Assembly: GCA_030673735.1 (NCBI GenBank)
Contig: DAOVIK010000075.1
Location: 1-7,140 of the forward strand
DNA from: Anaerolineae bacterium
Lineage (GTDB): Bacteria; Chloroflexota; Anaerolineae; Anaerolineales; E44-bin32
Direction of reading: 5' to 3'
Length of the DNA stretch: 7,140 nucleotides
How positions within the stretch are numbered: position 1 is the first letter of the stretch; each line of letters begins with the position of its first letter. Under the pieces are notes generated by a model. The model saw only the letters and a program-made list of their open reading frames with translations. It ran no database searches and was not told the DNA's origin. Of this stretch, positions 1 through 5,708 are shown piece by piece. The translations under genes were made by a program, and so were the position numbers.

Positions 1-41
1 AATTTACAGCATTCATGGTGAAGGAGATGATATCGAAGTGA
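1..41 (+). CDS. 3' end of an unidentified upstream gene (partial)
   Basis: In the frame beginning at base 3 the window opens with a short readable tail (FTAFMVKEMISK) that ends at TGA 39-41. That stop overlaps the GTG start of the next gene in a GTGA arrangement, which is typical of translationally coupled genes. Only about a dozen residues are visible, so no family can be assigned. The alternative is that this frame is non-coding and the next gene's frame, which is open back to base 2, continues upstream. Confidence 0.35.
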   Translation, partial: FTAFMVKEMISK

Positions 42-235
42 CCGGTACAGAATTCTCATGCGTTCGCTGCGAAAAGAGCGAGTCTGAAGCACCCATCCTG
101 CGTTTGAGATTCATGGGGGAAGAAGCTGCCATCTGTTCTTCCTGCTTGCCCGTTCTCATCCACCGGCCGGACCAGCTCATAGGTCGCTTGAAAGGCGCGG
201 AGAGGATAGAACCATCTTCGCACGCGCATGACTGA
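38..235 (+). CDS. Small CxxC/CxxC putative zinc-binding protein
   Basis: This is a 65-residue protein with two CxxC pairs, C8-C11 (CVRC) and C33-C36 (CSSC). The pairs are 21 residues apart, with a short beta-like stretch between them. This is the pattern of a small treble-clef or zinc-ribbon fold binding one zinc. The second pair is followed by a helix-like segment (LPVLIHRPDQLIGRLKGAE) and a polar tail. There is no signal peptide, so it is probably cytoplasmic. The GTG start is preferred because AAGGAG lies 11 bases upstream (21-26) and because GTGA overlaps the stop of the preceding frame. The reading frame is open to the left edge, so a longer protein cannot be excluded. The next gene starts 74 bases downstream. 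I do not recognise a named family; a nucleic-acid-binding or protein-interaction role is only a guess. Confidence 0.7.
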   Translation: MTGTEFSCVRCEKSESEAPILRLRFMGEEAAICSSCLPVLIHRPDQLIGRLKGAERIEPSSHAHD

Positions 236-284
236 TCGAATGGACGGCGGGATCAGAGGCGCTGCTCGTCTGCCTGGAAACCGT

Positions 285-293
285 TGCTATAAA
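285..293 (+). promoter_or_regulatory. Possible extended -10 element before the ABC ATPase
   Basis: TGCTATAAA has the TGn extension followed by a -10-like hexamer (TATAAA, five of six matches to TATAAT). No good -35 lies 16-18 bases upstream. Transcription from it would start about 8-10 bases before the ATG at 310 and leave an almost leaderless message. The purine-rich AAGGAA at 293-298, 11 bases before the ATG, is the alternative reading: a weak SD in a longer transcript. Both cannot be used on the same message. Confidence 0.25.
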
Positions 294-309
294 AAGGAAT
301 AGACCCAAC

Positions 310-1227
310 ATGAACAATGCGGTTATCGTGGTAAAGGACTTCCGCAAGAGCTATGGCGATGTGGTCGCCGTGGATGGCATCAGCTTCGATGTCAAACGAG
401 GCGAGATCTTCGGGCTGTTAGGCCCCAACGGTGCAGGGAAGACGAGTACCTTGGAGAGCCTAGAGGGCCTGAGGGCGCCTGATGGAGGATCGCTGCGCGT
501 AGCTGGGGTGGATCCCTCGAGCGATCCGCGCAAACTGCGCAATGTAATCGGTGTCCAGCTTCAGACTTCGGGATTGCCGGAAAGCATTACCGTCGATGAG
601 GCAATGCGTTTCTTCAGCGCGTACCATGGCGTGGATCCTCGTATGGATTTGGTGGAGCGCCTGGGGTTGGAAGAGAAGCGAAGCGCCCAATACCATCAAC
701 TCTCGACCGGGCAGAAGCGGCGCTTGGCGCTGGCATTGGCATTGGCGCATGAGCCTACGGTGCTCTTCCTGGACGAACCAACGGCCGGCTTGGACGTGGC
801 CACGCGCGTGGAACTGCACAACATGATGCGTGAGCAGCGCGAGGCAGGAGCGACCATCCTGCTTGCCACGCACGACATGGCCGAAGCTGAGGAGTTGTCG
901 GACCGCATCGCCATCTTGCTGCGCGGCAAGCTCGTGGCGATGGGTTCCCCGATGGATATCACGGCCACCGGTGCAGGGTTGACGAAGGTTTCCGTACGCA
1001 CCAAGACCTCCAGCTTGGCGACACCGGGCGTGGAGTTTCCAGCCGTGGGCCAGCGTAGCGCCTCGGATGAGTACCAGATCTACTTCAGTACCGACATCGG
1101 CCCAACCATTGCGGCGATCATCGCCTACATCGAAGCGCAGCAGGACGTGCTCATTGATTTGCGCGTGGAAAGGCCGTCGCTTGAAGACCGCTTCCTTGAA
1201 ATCACTACTGCTGGAGAGCCCAAATGA
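310..1227 (+). CDS. ABC-2 exporter ATP-binding protein (CcmA/DrrA-like)
   Basis: This 305-residue protein is the cytoplasmic ATPase subunit that drives the membrane partner encoded immediately downstream. All nucleotide-binding motifs are present and intact: Walker A GPNGAGKT at 38-45, Q-loop glutamine near 85, signature LSTGQ at 131-135, Walker B VLFLDE at 151-156, D-loop GLD at 160-162 and switch histidine H188 (ATHD). After the nucleotide-binding domain, residues about 225-305 form the C-terminal extension typical of CcmA-type ATPases (DUF4162-like), ending in the characteristic PSLEDRFLEIT. Its length is normal for the family. The stop overlaps the permease start (ATGA at 1224-1227), so the two are co-translated. 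Relatives include daunorubicin-type resistance exporters, but the substrate cannot be read from the ATPase, so no symbol is given. Confidence 0.95.
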   Translation: MNNAVIVVKDFRKSYGDVVAVDGISFDVKRGEIFGLLGPNGAGKTSTLESLEGLRAPDGGSLRVAGVDPSSDPRKLRNVIGVQLQTSGLPESITVDEAMRFFSAYHGVDPRMDLVERLGLEEKRSAQYHQLSTGQKRRLALALALAHEPTVLFLDEPTAGLDVATRVELHNMMREQREAGATILLATHDMAEAEELSDRIAILLRGKLVAMGSPMDITATGAGLTKVSVRTKTSSLATPGVEFPAVGQRSASDEYQIYFSTDIGPTIAAIIAYIEAQQDVLIDLRVERPSLEDRFLEITTAGEPK

Positions 1228-2036
1228 CAGCCTTCGTCAACCACTTCCTGTTCGAGTTCAGAACCGGCATTCGGGACAAGCAGTTGTTGCTGATGAATTA
1301 CCTGTTCCCATTGGGGGTCTACTTGCTGCTGGGTTTCATCTTCCCGCAGATCAATCCCCCCTTTCTCGAAACCATGATCCCGGCGATGGTGATGTTCGCC
1401 TTAATCGCGGCTACGCTTTTGGGAATGCCTGATCCACTGGTCAGTGCTCGGGAGAGCGGCATCTTCCGCAGCTACAAGATCAACGGCATACCGGCCGCAT
1501 CCATTCTTGCGATCCCCGCGCTCACAACCATGCTGCATTTGGCTGTAGTTGCCACGATCATCACGGTTAGCGCTGCGCTGCTTTTTGATGCACGGTTGCC
1601 TGTGAACTGGGGTGGTTTCGTGTTGGTCTTTCTGGCGTCCTCTTTCGCTTTGGCCGGGCTCAGCTTGCTTATCGGTGTGATTTCTTCCAGCACACGCATG
1701 ACCGTGCTTTGGTCGCAACTCATCTTCTTGCCTTCAATGCTGTTGGGGGGAGTAATGATGCCCACCAGCATCCTGCCGCAGAGTGTGGGCAGGATCTCCT
1801 TGATCCTCCCGCCGGCGCACGCCATGAATGCCTTCAACGCATTAGCGATGGGAGGCGAGGCGCTCTCCAACCCCTGGGGAGGCATCGTCGTCTTGCTGTT
1901 TGGCGGAATACTGGCGGTTGGGTTGGCGGTCTATCTCTTTAATTGGGATCGCCACAATGCCACACAACGCGGACATCCACTGCTGGCGCTTCTGGCTTTG
2001 ACGCCCTATGTTGCGAGCATCTTCTTGCTTGGATGA
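1224..2036 (+). CDS. ABC-2 type transporter permease
   Basis: This 270-residue membrane subunit partners the preceding ATPase. It has six hydrophobic segments at about 21-41, 50-68, 92-121, 131-154, 160-182 and 218-240, plus a seventh weaker one at 251-269. The loop after the second segment carries RESGIFRSYKINGIP (77-91). This matches the position of the amphipathic coupling region between the second and third helices of ABC-2 permeases, where an E-x-G-xx-R-like signature is usual. The long fifth segment ending in GGVMMP and the LPPAHAMNAFNAL stretch (195-207) also fit the family. GGAG at 1213-1216 lies 7 bases before the ATG, and the start overlaps the ATPase stop, so coupling is likely. 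With a single permease gene, a homodimeric permease with two ATPases is expected. The export substrate is unknown; a drug, lipid or peptide is possible. Confidence 0.92.
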   Translation: MTAFVNHFLFEFRTGIRDKQLLLMNYLFPLGVYLLLGFIFPQINPPFLETMIPAMVMFALIAATLLGMPDPLVSARESGIFRSYKINGIPAASILAIPALTTMLHLAVVATIITVSAALLFDARLPVNWGGFVLVFLASSFALAGLSLLIGVISSSTRMTVLWSQLIFLPSMLLGGVMMPTSILPQSVGRISLILPPAHAMNAFNALAMGGEALSNPWGGIVVLLFGGILAVGLAVYLFNWDRHNATQRGHPLLALLALTPYVASIFLLG

Positions 2037-2150
2037 CAGCTCGACAGACGCCTGCCGAGAACGGGGCATTATGATTATGGTCGAACGGAATGAGGCCTGA
2101 ACGGGGATGGCTCTGCTCCTGAGATATCCCTCGGAACCAAGTTTGAATCC

Positions 2151-2155
2151 GGAGG
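2151..2155 (+). promoter_or_regulatory. Ribosome binding site of the PD40 lipoprotein gene
   Basis: GGAGG lies six bases before ATG 2162. It fixes this start over the earlier ATG codons in the 125-base gap after the permease and places the signal peptide at the N-terminus. Confidence 0.75.
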
Positions 2156-2161
2156 CTGACC

Positions 2162-3154
2162 ATGATCAAGCTCTGTGGACCGAGAGCCGCGTCCATTTCC
2201 TTGGTAGTCATTGTGCTGACTCTCGGAGCGCTGGCATGCGATGCAGAGGGCACTACGCCATCGCCACCAGCCGAAGTCCCACACCAAGACCGCTGGGGCA
2301 TCTACAATCTGGACCTATCCTCGCAAGCGATTGACCTGATCTACAGTTCACCCAGCGAGATCACAACTGCGCGGCTGAATAGTGCGGGGGACCGCTTTGT
2401 GTTCACGCAAGAGGTAGGGGGAGACGGCTACGAGCATTCAGAGATCTTTACGGTCTCAGCGGCCGGCCAGGATCTTCAGCGACTCACCGAGAATGACGTT
2501 TGGGATCTCTATCCGGCCTGGTCTCCCGACGGAACACAGATCGTCTTTCTATCCTGGCGCGAGAGCAATATGGATCTCTATGTCATGGATGCGGATGGTG
2601 GCAACGTCGAGATGCTTTTCGATTCGGGGGACCATGATGCGGATGTCCACTGGGCCATGGATCGGATTGTCTTCACTTCCGGCAATCGCATTTGGATCAT
2701 GAACGACGACGGCACGGACGCGCGCTCGCTGACCGATCCCCCTCAGGCTGGGGAATGGGGCAACGCCAACCTACCCTTCGGAGACTACGATCCCAGGCTG
2801 AGCCTGGATGGGGCCCGGATTGCCTTCGAGCGTATGGTGGATACGTCAACTCCGCATGGGAGCTACGATCTGTTCGCCATGGACATAGACGGCGCCAACC
2901 TGGATCGACTGACGGAGAGTGGCTACTCGCAAGGTTTTGCAAGCTGGTCCTATGCCGGCGACAAGATCGTCTATTCCGTGGCCGCCATCGGCGATACGCC
3001 GCAATTCGATCTCTATGTGATGAACGCTGACGGCAGCGACAGTCGCAACGTCACTCCTTCATGGTTTCCTGCCGAGTTTCTCTGCCACTCGGCGACCTTC
3101 TCGGCGGATGATTCATCCATCTACTTCGTGGGTGAGTGGTGGGCTGAGGACTAG
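2162..3154 (+). CDS. PD40/TolB-like beta-propeller lipoprotein
   Basis: This is a 330-residue exported protein. The N-terminus has a basic start, a hydrophobic core (about 11-24) and a lipobox-like ALAC with C26 as the predicted lipidated cysteine. A Pro/Thr/Ser linker (29-41) follows. The rest is PD40-type propeller repeats: SPDGTQIVF at 121-129 followed by DLYVMDADG at 138-146, IWIMNDDG at 177-184, SLDGARIAF at 214-222 with DLFAMDIDG at 236-244, and DKIVYS at 267-272 with DLYVMNADG at 283-291. I count about five blades and a partial last strand near 311-323. That is short of the six blades of TolB, and TolB's own N-terminal domain is absent. Such propellers usually act as extracytoplasmic binding or scaffold modules. 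It is co-directional with the exporter but 125 bases away, so a shared job is unproven. Confidence 0.85.
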   Translation: MIKLCGPRAASISLVVIVLTLGALACDAEGTTPSPPAEVPHQDRWGIYNLDLSSQAIDLIYSSPSEITTARLNSAGDRFVFTQEVGGDGYEHSEIFTVSAAGQDLQRLTENDVWDLYPAWSPDGTQIVFLSWRESNMDLYVMDADGGNVEMLFDSGDHDADVHWAMDRIVFTSGNRIWIMNDDGTDARSLTDPPQAGEWGNANLPFGDYDPRLSLDGARIAFERMVDTSTPHGSYDLFAMDIDGANLDRLTESGYSQGFASWSYAGDKIVYSVAAIGDTPQFDLYVMNADGSDSRNVTPSWFPAEFLCHSATFSADDSSIYFVGEWWAED

Positions 3155-3161
3155 CCCGCCA
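3137..3161 (+). terminator. GC-rich hairpin across the propeller gene stop codon
   Basis: TGGTGGGCT (3137-3145) pairs with AGCCCGCCA (3153-3161) in a nine-pair stem with one G-T wobble and a seven-base loop. The TAG stop (3152-3154) straddles the loop and the right arm. There is no T-run after the stem, so it is not a textbook intrinsic terminator. It could act as a weak terminator or as a barrier protecting the 3' end. Its place just before a new promoter fits the end of a transcription unit. Confidence 0.45.
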
Positions 3162-3211
3162 GACCATCATTGATCGCACAGGAATCCGCTGAGAAGGAAC
3201 GCATCACTAGT

Positions 3212-3240
3212 TTGCGAGCGCCTTGGCAGCAGTATACAAT
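3212..3240 (+). promoter_or_regulatory. Sigma70-type promoter for the lipoprotein pair
   Basis: TTGCGA (3212-3217, four of six matches to TTGACA) and TACAAT (3235-3240, five of six matches to TATAAT) are separated by exactly 17 bases. Transcription would begin near 3247 and give a leader of about 130 bases before ATG 3380. This is the best promoter match I see on the + strand. Its place in the 225-base gap after a hairpin supports the call. Confidence 0.5.
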
Positions 3241-3379
3241 GGCCGGAGTAGATAATTCGAGTTTGGAGAAATTCCCGGCTGTTCTTGGCCTATTCAGCGC
3301 CGGATATTTGGCTGGGCATGACGCAGGACAGCAGATATCAAGGGGGATGATCAATGTGCCCCAATCCAAGGAGAAGATC

Positions 3380-3940
3380 ATGAAACCCAATAAGAAGCTC
3401 TCGATCATGGCTCTCGCAGCCGTTCTTGTAGTGAGCTGCACCTGCTCGCTGCTTCCCTTTGGCATCAACCTGCCGCAGAGTATGCAAGTGGGCAGCTACA
3501 TCACTGTCAACTATCCCGAGGAATGGTACGGAACCACGGAATACGACATAGGCGTCTTTTCGCCGGATTACATGGATCTGGAAGCTGATGATGAAGACAT
3601 CGATCAGCCCTTCTTTTTTGTAATCCCACTGGATTTGTACTTGGGCGAAGGGTGGTTTGGCGAGATTGGCGATCCGGAGGATCTGCTTGACGAAATGGCC
3701 TTCGAGTTCGATGTGGGCTTCAGCTCGACCACGACGGTTGAGGTTGGCAATGTAAGGTGGACCAAAGGCACCTTCCGCGGACCCTTCGGGGATTTTCTGG
3801 GAATATGGGAAGGATGGATCGCAATCCAGCTGCTTCCTCGGGGAGGCGCAGTCGTGATGGCGGTAGCGCCCGAAAGCGACTGGAGCGACGTCGACAACAT
3901 CTTTGATGCGATGATGGATGGCATGGAATTCGCCGATTGA
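3380..3940 (+). CDS. Small lipoprotein A, PsbP/DUF1795-like outline
   Basis: This 186-residue predicted lipoprotein has a lysine-rich start, a hydrophobic core at 8-18 and the lipobox-like VVSC with C20 as lipid site; a second cysteine follows at 22. The mature part starts SLLPFG and has YPEEW at 45-49, alternating hydrophobic strands, very acidic loops (66-75), and a closing helix with APES at 163-166 and NIFDAMMDGMEF at 173-184. The order of a 'YP..W' strand early and an '..IFDAM...F' helix at the end resembles PsbP/Mog1/DUF1795-like domains; this is inference from pattern only. The reading frame is open back to an ATG at 3170. I chose 3380 because AAGGAG (3368-3373) lies six bases before it and because the signal peptide then begins at residue 1. 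The next lipoprotein gene downstream is a paralogue. Function unknown. Confidence 0.8.
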   Translation: MKPNKKLSIMALAAVLVVSCTCSLLPFGINLPQSMQVGSYITVNYPEEWYGTTEYDIGVFSPDYMDLEADDEDIDQPFFFVIPLDLYLGEGWFGEIGDPEDLLDEMAFEFDVGFSSTTTVEVGNVRWTKGTFRGPFGDFLGIWEGWIAIQLLPRGGAVVMAVAPESDWSDVDNIFDAMMDGMEFAD

Positions 3941-3975
3941 TGCCGAGCGTGTGAGGCAAGTGCTTCTGGATAGCC

Positions 3976-3995
3976 TAGAAAGCTCTGAGCTTCTA
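3976..3995 (+). repeat. Short hairpin after lipoprotein A
   Basis: TAGAA (3976-3980) pairs with TTCTA (3991-3995), and GCT (3982-3984) with AGC (3988-3990), leaving one bulged A at 3981 and a three-base loop. It stands 35 bases after the stop of lipoprotein A and seven bases before a stronger hairpin. It may be part of a 3'-end structure. Confidence 0.35.
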
Positions 3996-4002
3996 AGATA
4001 GC

Positions 4003-4032
4003 AGACCTGACGGGTGTGCACCTGTCAGGTCT
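4003..4032 (+). terminator. Strong hairpin between the two lipoprotein genes
   Basis: AGACCTGAC (4003-4011) and GTCAGGTCT (4024-4032) are perfect inverted copies. The stem extends inward through G-T, G-C, G-C and T-A pairs to a GTGC loop, giving 13 pairs in total. No T-run follows (CATCTCGAG), so intrinsic termination is uncertain. Alternatives are an RNA-stabilising hairpin that sets different levels for the two lipoproteins, or a bidirectional or Rho-dependent terminator. The inverted repeat itself is certain; its role is not. Confidence 0.55.
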
Positions 4033-4083
4033 CATCTCGAGTGAAAGCGTTTAGCACCAGATGGTCGATGTACGTTGAGAATG

Positions 4084-4096
4084 CTCGCCCGGCGAG
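4084..4096 (+). repeat. Small inverted repeat upstream of lipoprotein B
   Basis: CTCGC (4084-4088) and GCGAG (4092-4096) flank a three-base spacer. It ends eight bases before the SD of lipoprotein B, so in RNA it could form a short hairpin next to the ribosome site. A chance occurrence is quite possible at this length. Confidence 0.25.
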
Positions 4097-4119
4097 TGGA
4101 CCTGAAGGAGGACCGGATC

Positions 4120-4665
4120 ATGAAAAGGCAGAGGAAGATCGTCTTTGCGGCTCTTCCCGTTGTCCTGATCGTAAGCTGTACCTGCTCTTTGCTGCCATTC
4201 GGCCCCAGTCTTCCGGAGAGCCGCCGACTGGGAGACATGACCATTCATTATCCTGAAGAATGGCATGCCGAAAGGCAGGAATCAGTCCTTGTGGTCTCGC
4301 CTGAGGAGATCGGTGAGTTATACGACCTGCAACCACAACCATTATTCATTGTGGTTTTCGGGCTCCAGGATGAGTGGGTGAGTGAAGTATATGAAGATGC
4401 CGGCGGCTTATTGGATGAAATTGCTGATGAAATCACGGCCGAATCGCTTGGCATTCGGGAGACTGTCGAGGGCACCGGCGCAAATTGGAAGCGTGCCAGT
4501 GCGGAAGGCACGTTTGACCTCTTCGATATGTCCGTTGTCGGATGGCTTGCGGTAACGATACGCCTAGAGGAGTTTGCTTTCGTTTTGGCTGCCGCGCCTG
4601 AGAGTGAATGGCAGGAGTACGAGAATATCTTCGATGCAATGTTAGAGAGAATCGAGTTCGACTGA
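4120..4665 (+). CDS. Small lipoprotein B, paralogue of lipoprotein A
   Basis: This 181-residue predicted lipoprotein has a basic start (MKRQRK), a hydrophobic core at 7-18 and the lipobox-like IVSC with C20 as lipid site. It is collinear with the upstream lipoprotein A. SCTCSLLPFG occupies residues 19-28 in both, YPEEW is at 44-48 (45-49 in A), LLDE is at 97-100 (102-105 in A), APES is at 159-162 (163-166 in A), and NIFDAM is at 169-174 (173-178 in A). The central part has diverged, so this is an old tandem duplication. The start is set by a strong SD, AAGGAGG (4105-4111), eight bases before the ATG; an in-frame ATG at 4075 would precede the signal peptide. The PsbP/DUF1795-like outline is inferred, and the function is unknown. 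Confidence 0.8.
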   Translation: MKRQRKIVFAALPVVLIVSCTCSLLPFGPSLPESRRLGDMTIHYPEEWHAERQESVLVVSPEEIGELYDLQPQPLFIVVFGLQDEWVSEVYEDAGGLLDEIADEITAESLGIRETVEGTGANWKRASAEGTFDLFDMSVVGWLAVTIRLEEFAFVLAAAPESEWQEYENIFDAMLERIEFD

Positions 4666-4697
4666 TCCATGGCGGCCTCGAGCACCGATTGGATCAG
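4662..4697. terminator. Inverted repeat at the convergent gene junction
   Basis: CTGATCCA (4662-4669) and TGGATCAG (4690-4697) are perfect inverted copies separated by 20 bases. The left arm includes the TGA stop of lipoprotein B. The 115-base junction between convergent genes should hold a terminator, and this is the clearest symmetric element in it. The long spacer and lack of a T-run keep confidence low. Confidence 0.25.
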
Positions 4698-4780
4698 GTA
4701 CAGCTTGTATGTGTCTGATGGAGAACATTAGGCATACGCATCCAGCTCCAGTCAGGGGGCATTGTAGGAGTTGGGGCGTA

Positions 4781-5350
4781 CTATCCTGGGTTATGGTCGC
4801 TTTGCCTTCGCCGGCGTCCGAACAAGAAGCCCGAAATACTTCCAACCGAGAAGAGGACCAATCCAACCCCAATCAGCAATCCTGGGCTCGTTGCTGAAGC
4901 TTCGGCTTGGCTTATCCCTGGGGGGTGAACGCCGTGCTCTCGAAAGATCTCCTGGATCGCGGATTCTCCTTGCTCTGATACGTAGTACCATTTCCCATCG
5001 TTGGGACCGAATCCATCCACAATTTCCAGATAATAAACCAAGCCGCGACCGCCGGAAGGATCCGCGAAGTAGATCACGCGATCCCATGGATGGAAGACGT
5101 CGTCATGGATAAAGCCTCTTGTCAAGAGGTAGCCACGCTGCAAGCTGTCCATGCTTTCAGCAGGACTATCGAATTCTTCGAAAACGCTTGGTCCGAGAGC
5201 TTGCAATGCCTCAGGATCGGTCACCTCGATCTCGCCAAACCAATCTGGGCCGACAATGACGATCCGATCAGGGGAACCCTTGGCGGCGACGCGCTCCATA
5301 GGTAAGAATGCAGCAAGCGCGAGGATTCCTGCTAGGAGAGCTATCCGCAT
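4781..5350 (-). CDS. Secreted protein with C-terminal membrane anchor, unknown function
   Basis: This is a 189-residue protein. A signal peptide covers about 1-23, with cleavage likely after VAA. The extracytoplasmic domain (about 24-150) contains GPDWFGEIEVTDPEALQAL (34-52), a PWDRVIYF strand (88-95), a GGRGLVYYLEIV strand (100-111) and GKWYYVSEQGESAIQEIF (119-136). A single membrane segment at about 156-178 is followed by RRRR, a stop-transfer signal that leaves the domain outside and a short tail inside. A recurring 'GP...EVTDPEAL' strand-helix pattern with later 'W/F D R V.Y' and 'GKWY' strands is reminiscent of uncharacterised secreted proteins of Gram-positive-type bacteria and Chloroflexota; that is from memory and unverified. 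The start is supported by GGAGGTG (complement of 5361-5367) ten bases upstream. It is convergent with lipoprotein B. I do not know its function. Confidence 0.8.
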   Translation of the reverse strand: MRIALLAGILALAAFLPMERVAAKGSPDRIVIVGPDWFGEIEVTDPEALQALGPSVFEEFDSPAESMDSLQRGYLLTRGFIHDDVFHPWDRVIYFADPSGGRGLVYYLEIVDGFGPNDGKWYYVSEQGESAIQEIFREHGVHPPGISQAEASATSPGLLIGVGLVLFSVGSISGFLFGRRRRQSDHNPG

Positions 5351-5469
5351 TTTCGTCGTCCACCTCCATCACCTTCGTTCCATACCGCAAAGACCGGCCA
5401 ATCAAACGGGCCTGAGCGGATTCGTTTGAGCCTCTTGTTTTCAGTTTCCCACAGGGCTTGCATGCGATA

Positions 5470-5487
5470 CTGTAGGCAGAGCTACAG
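5470..5487. promoter_or_regulatory. Inverted repeat, possible operator
   Basis: CTGTAG (5470-5475) and CTACAG (5482-5487) are perfect inverted copies around a six-base spacer. The element lies where the -10 of the - strand TTGACA promoter would fall (about 5479-5484), so a bound regulator could block that promoter. The repeat is plain in the sequence; the operator role is inferred. Confidence 0.35.
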
Positions 5488-5507
5488 AATCCCCATAATA
5501 GTGTCAA
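5479..5507 (-). promoter_or_regulatory. Possible promoter of the membrane-anchored protein gene
   Basis: On the - strand a perfect consensus TTGACA (complement of 5502-5507) is followed after 17 bases by TAGCTC (complement of 5479-5484), a poor -10. A perfect -35 with a weak -10 is a common arrangement for activated or regulated promoters. The leader to ATG 5350 would be about 120 bases. Confidence 0.3.
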
Positions 5508-5708
5508 GCAAAGCGAAAGAGAGGAGGCTAATGGCTTCTTCTGGGCTTGCTGTGTGAACGTGACAAGCGAGATGTGGGAGGCGATCGCTTGAGACAATCT
5601 GGAGGTGGACGCTCTGTGGCTGATGCCGGGATCCGCGCCGCGCAGCCGAACTCAAAAACGCGGATGGTCGAACAAGGCACTCCCGGGCGTGGCTGTGATT
5701 CTCGTTGC

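Larger units (their letters stand above)
5351..5708. other. 358-base intergenic region without a supported gene
   Basis: This gap separates two - strand genes. It holds the SD of the downstream gene (5361-5367), a - strand -35-like TTGACA (complement of 5502-5507) and an inverted repeat (5470-5487). A + strand GAGGAGG (5521-5527) stands before an eight-codon frame (ATG 5531 to TGA 5557). The part from about 5560 to 5708 shows no coding pattern on either strand, no tRNA fold and no clear repeat. Short open frames crossing the gap overlap real genes and lack recognisable domains. Confidence 0.6.

Noticed and set aside
2041..2075. Promoter before the propeller gene (TATGAT at 2070-2075 with TCGACA at 2041-2046)
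   Set aside because: The -10 is good, but the spacer is 23 bases, too long for a normal sigma70 promoter, and no better -35 lies at 16-18 bases.
3170..3379. In-frame N-terminal extension of lipoprotein A from the ATG at 3170
   Set aside because: It would bury the signal peptide and lipobox 70 residues inside the protein. It has no good SD and covers the predicted promoter. The ATG at 3380 has AAGGAG at proper spacing.
5581..5588. GCGATCGC octamer resembling the cyanobacterial HIP1 repeat
   Set aside because: I noticed it only once in the window, whereas HIP1-bearing genomes show it many times; chance is sufficient.
5268..5597. - strand frame of 109 codons with a hydrophobic patch crossing the 5351-5597 gap
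   Set aside because: It overlaps the signal-peptide region of the well-supported membrane-anchored protein in another frame, lacks an SD, and has a low-complexity tail without domain features.
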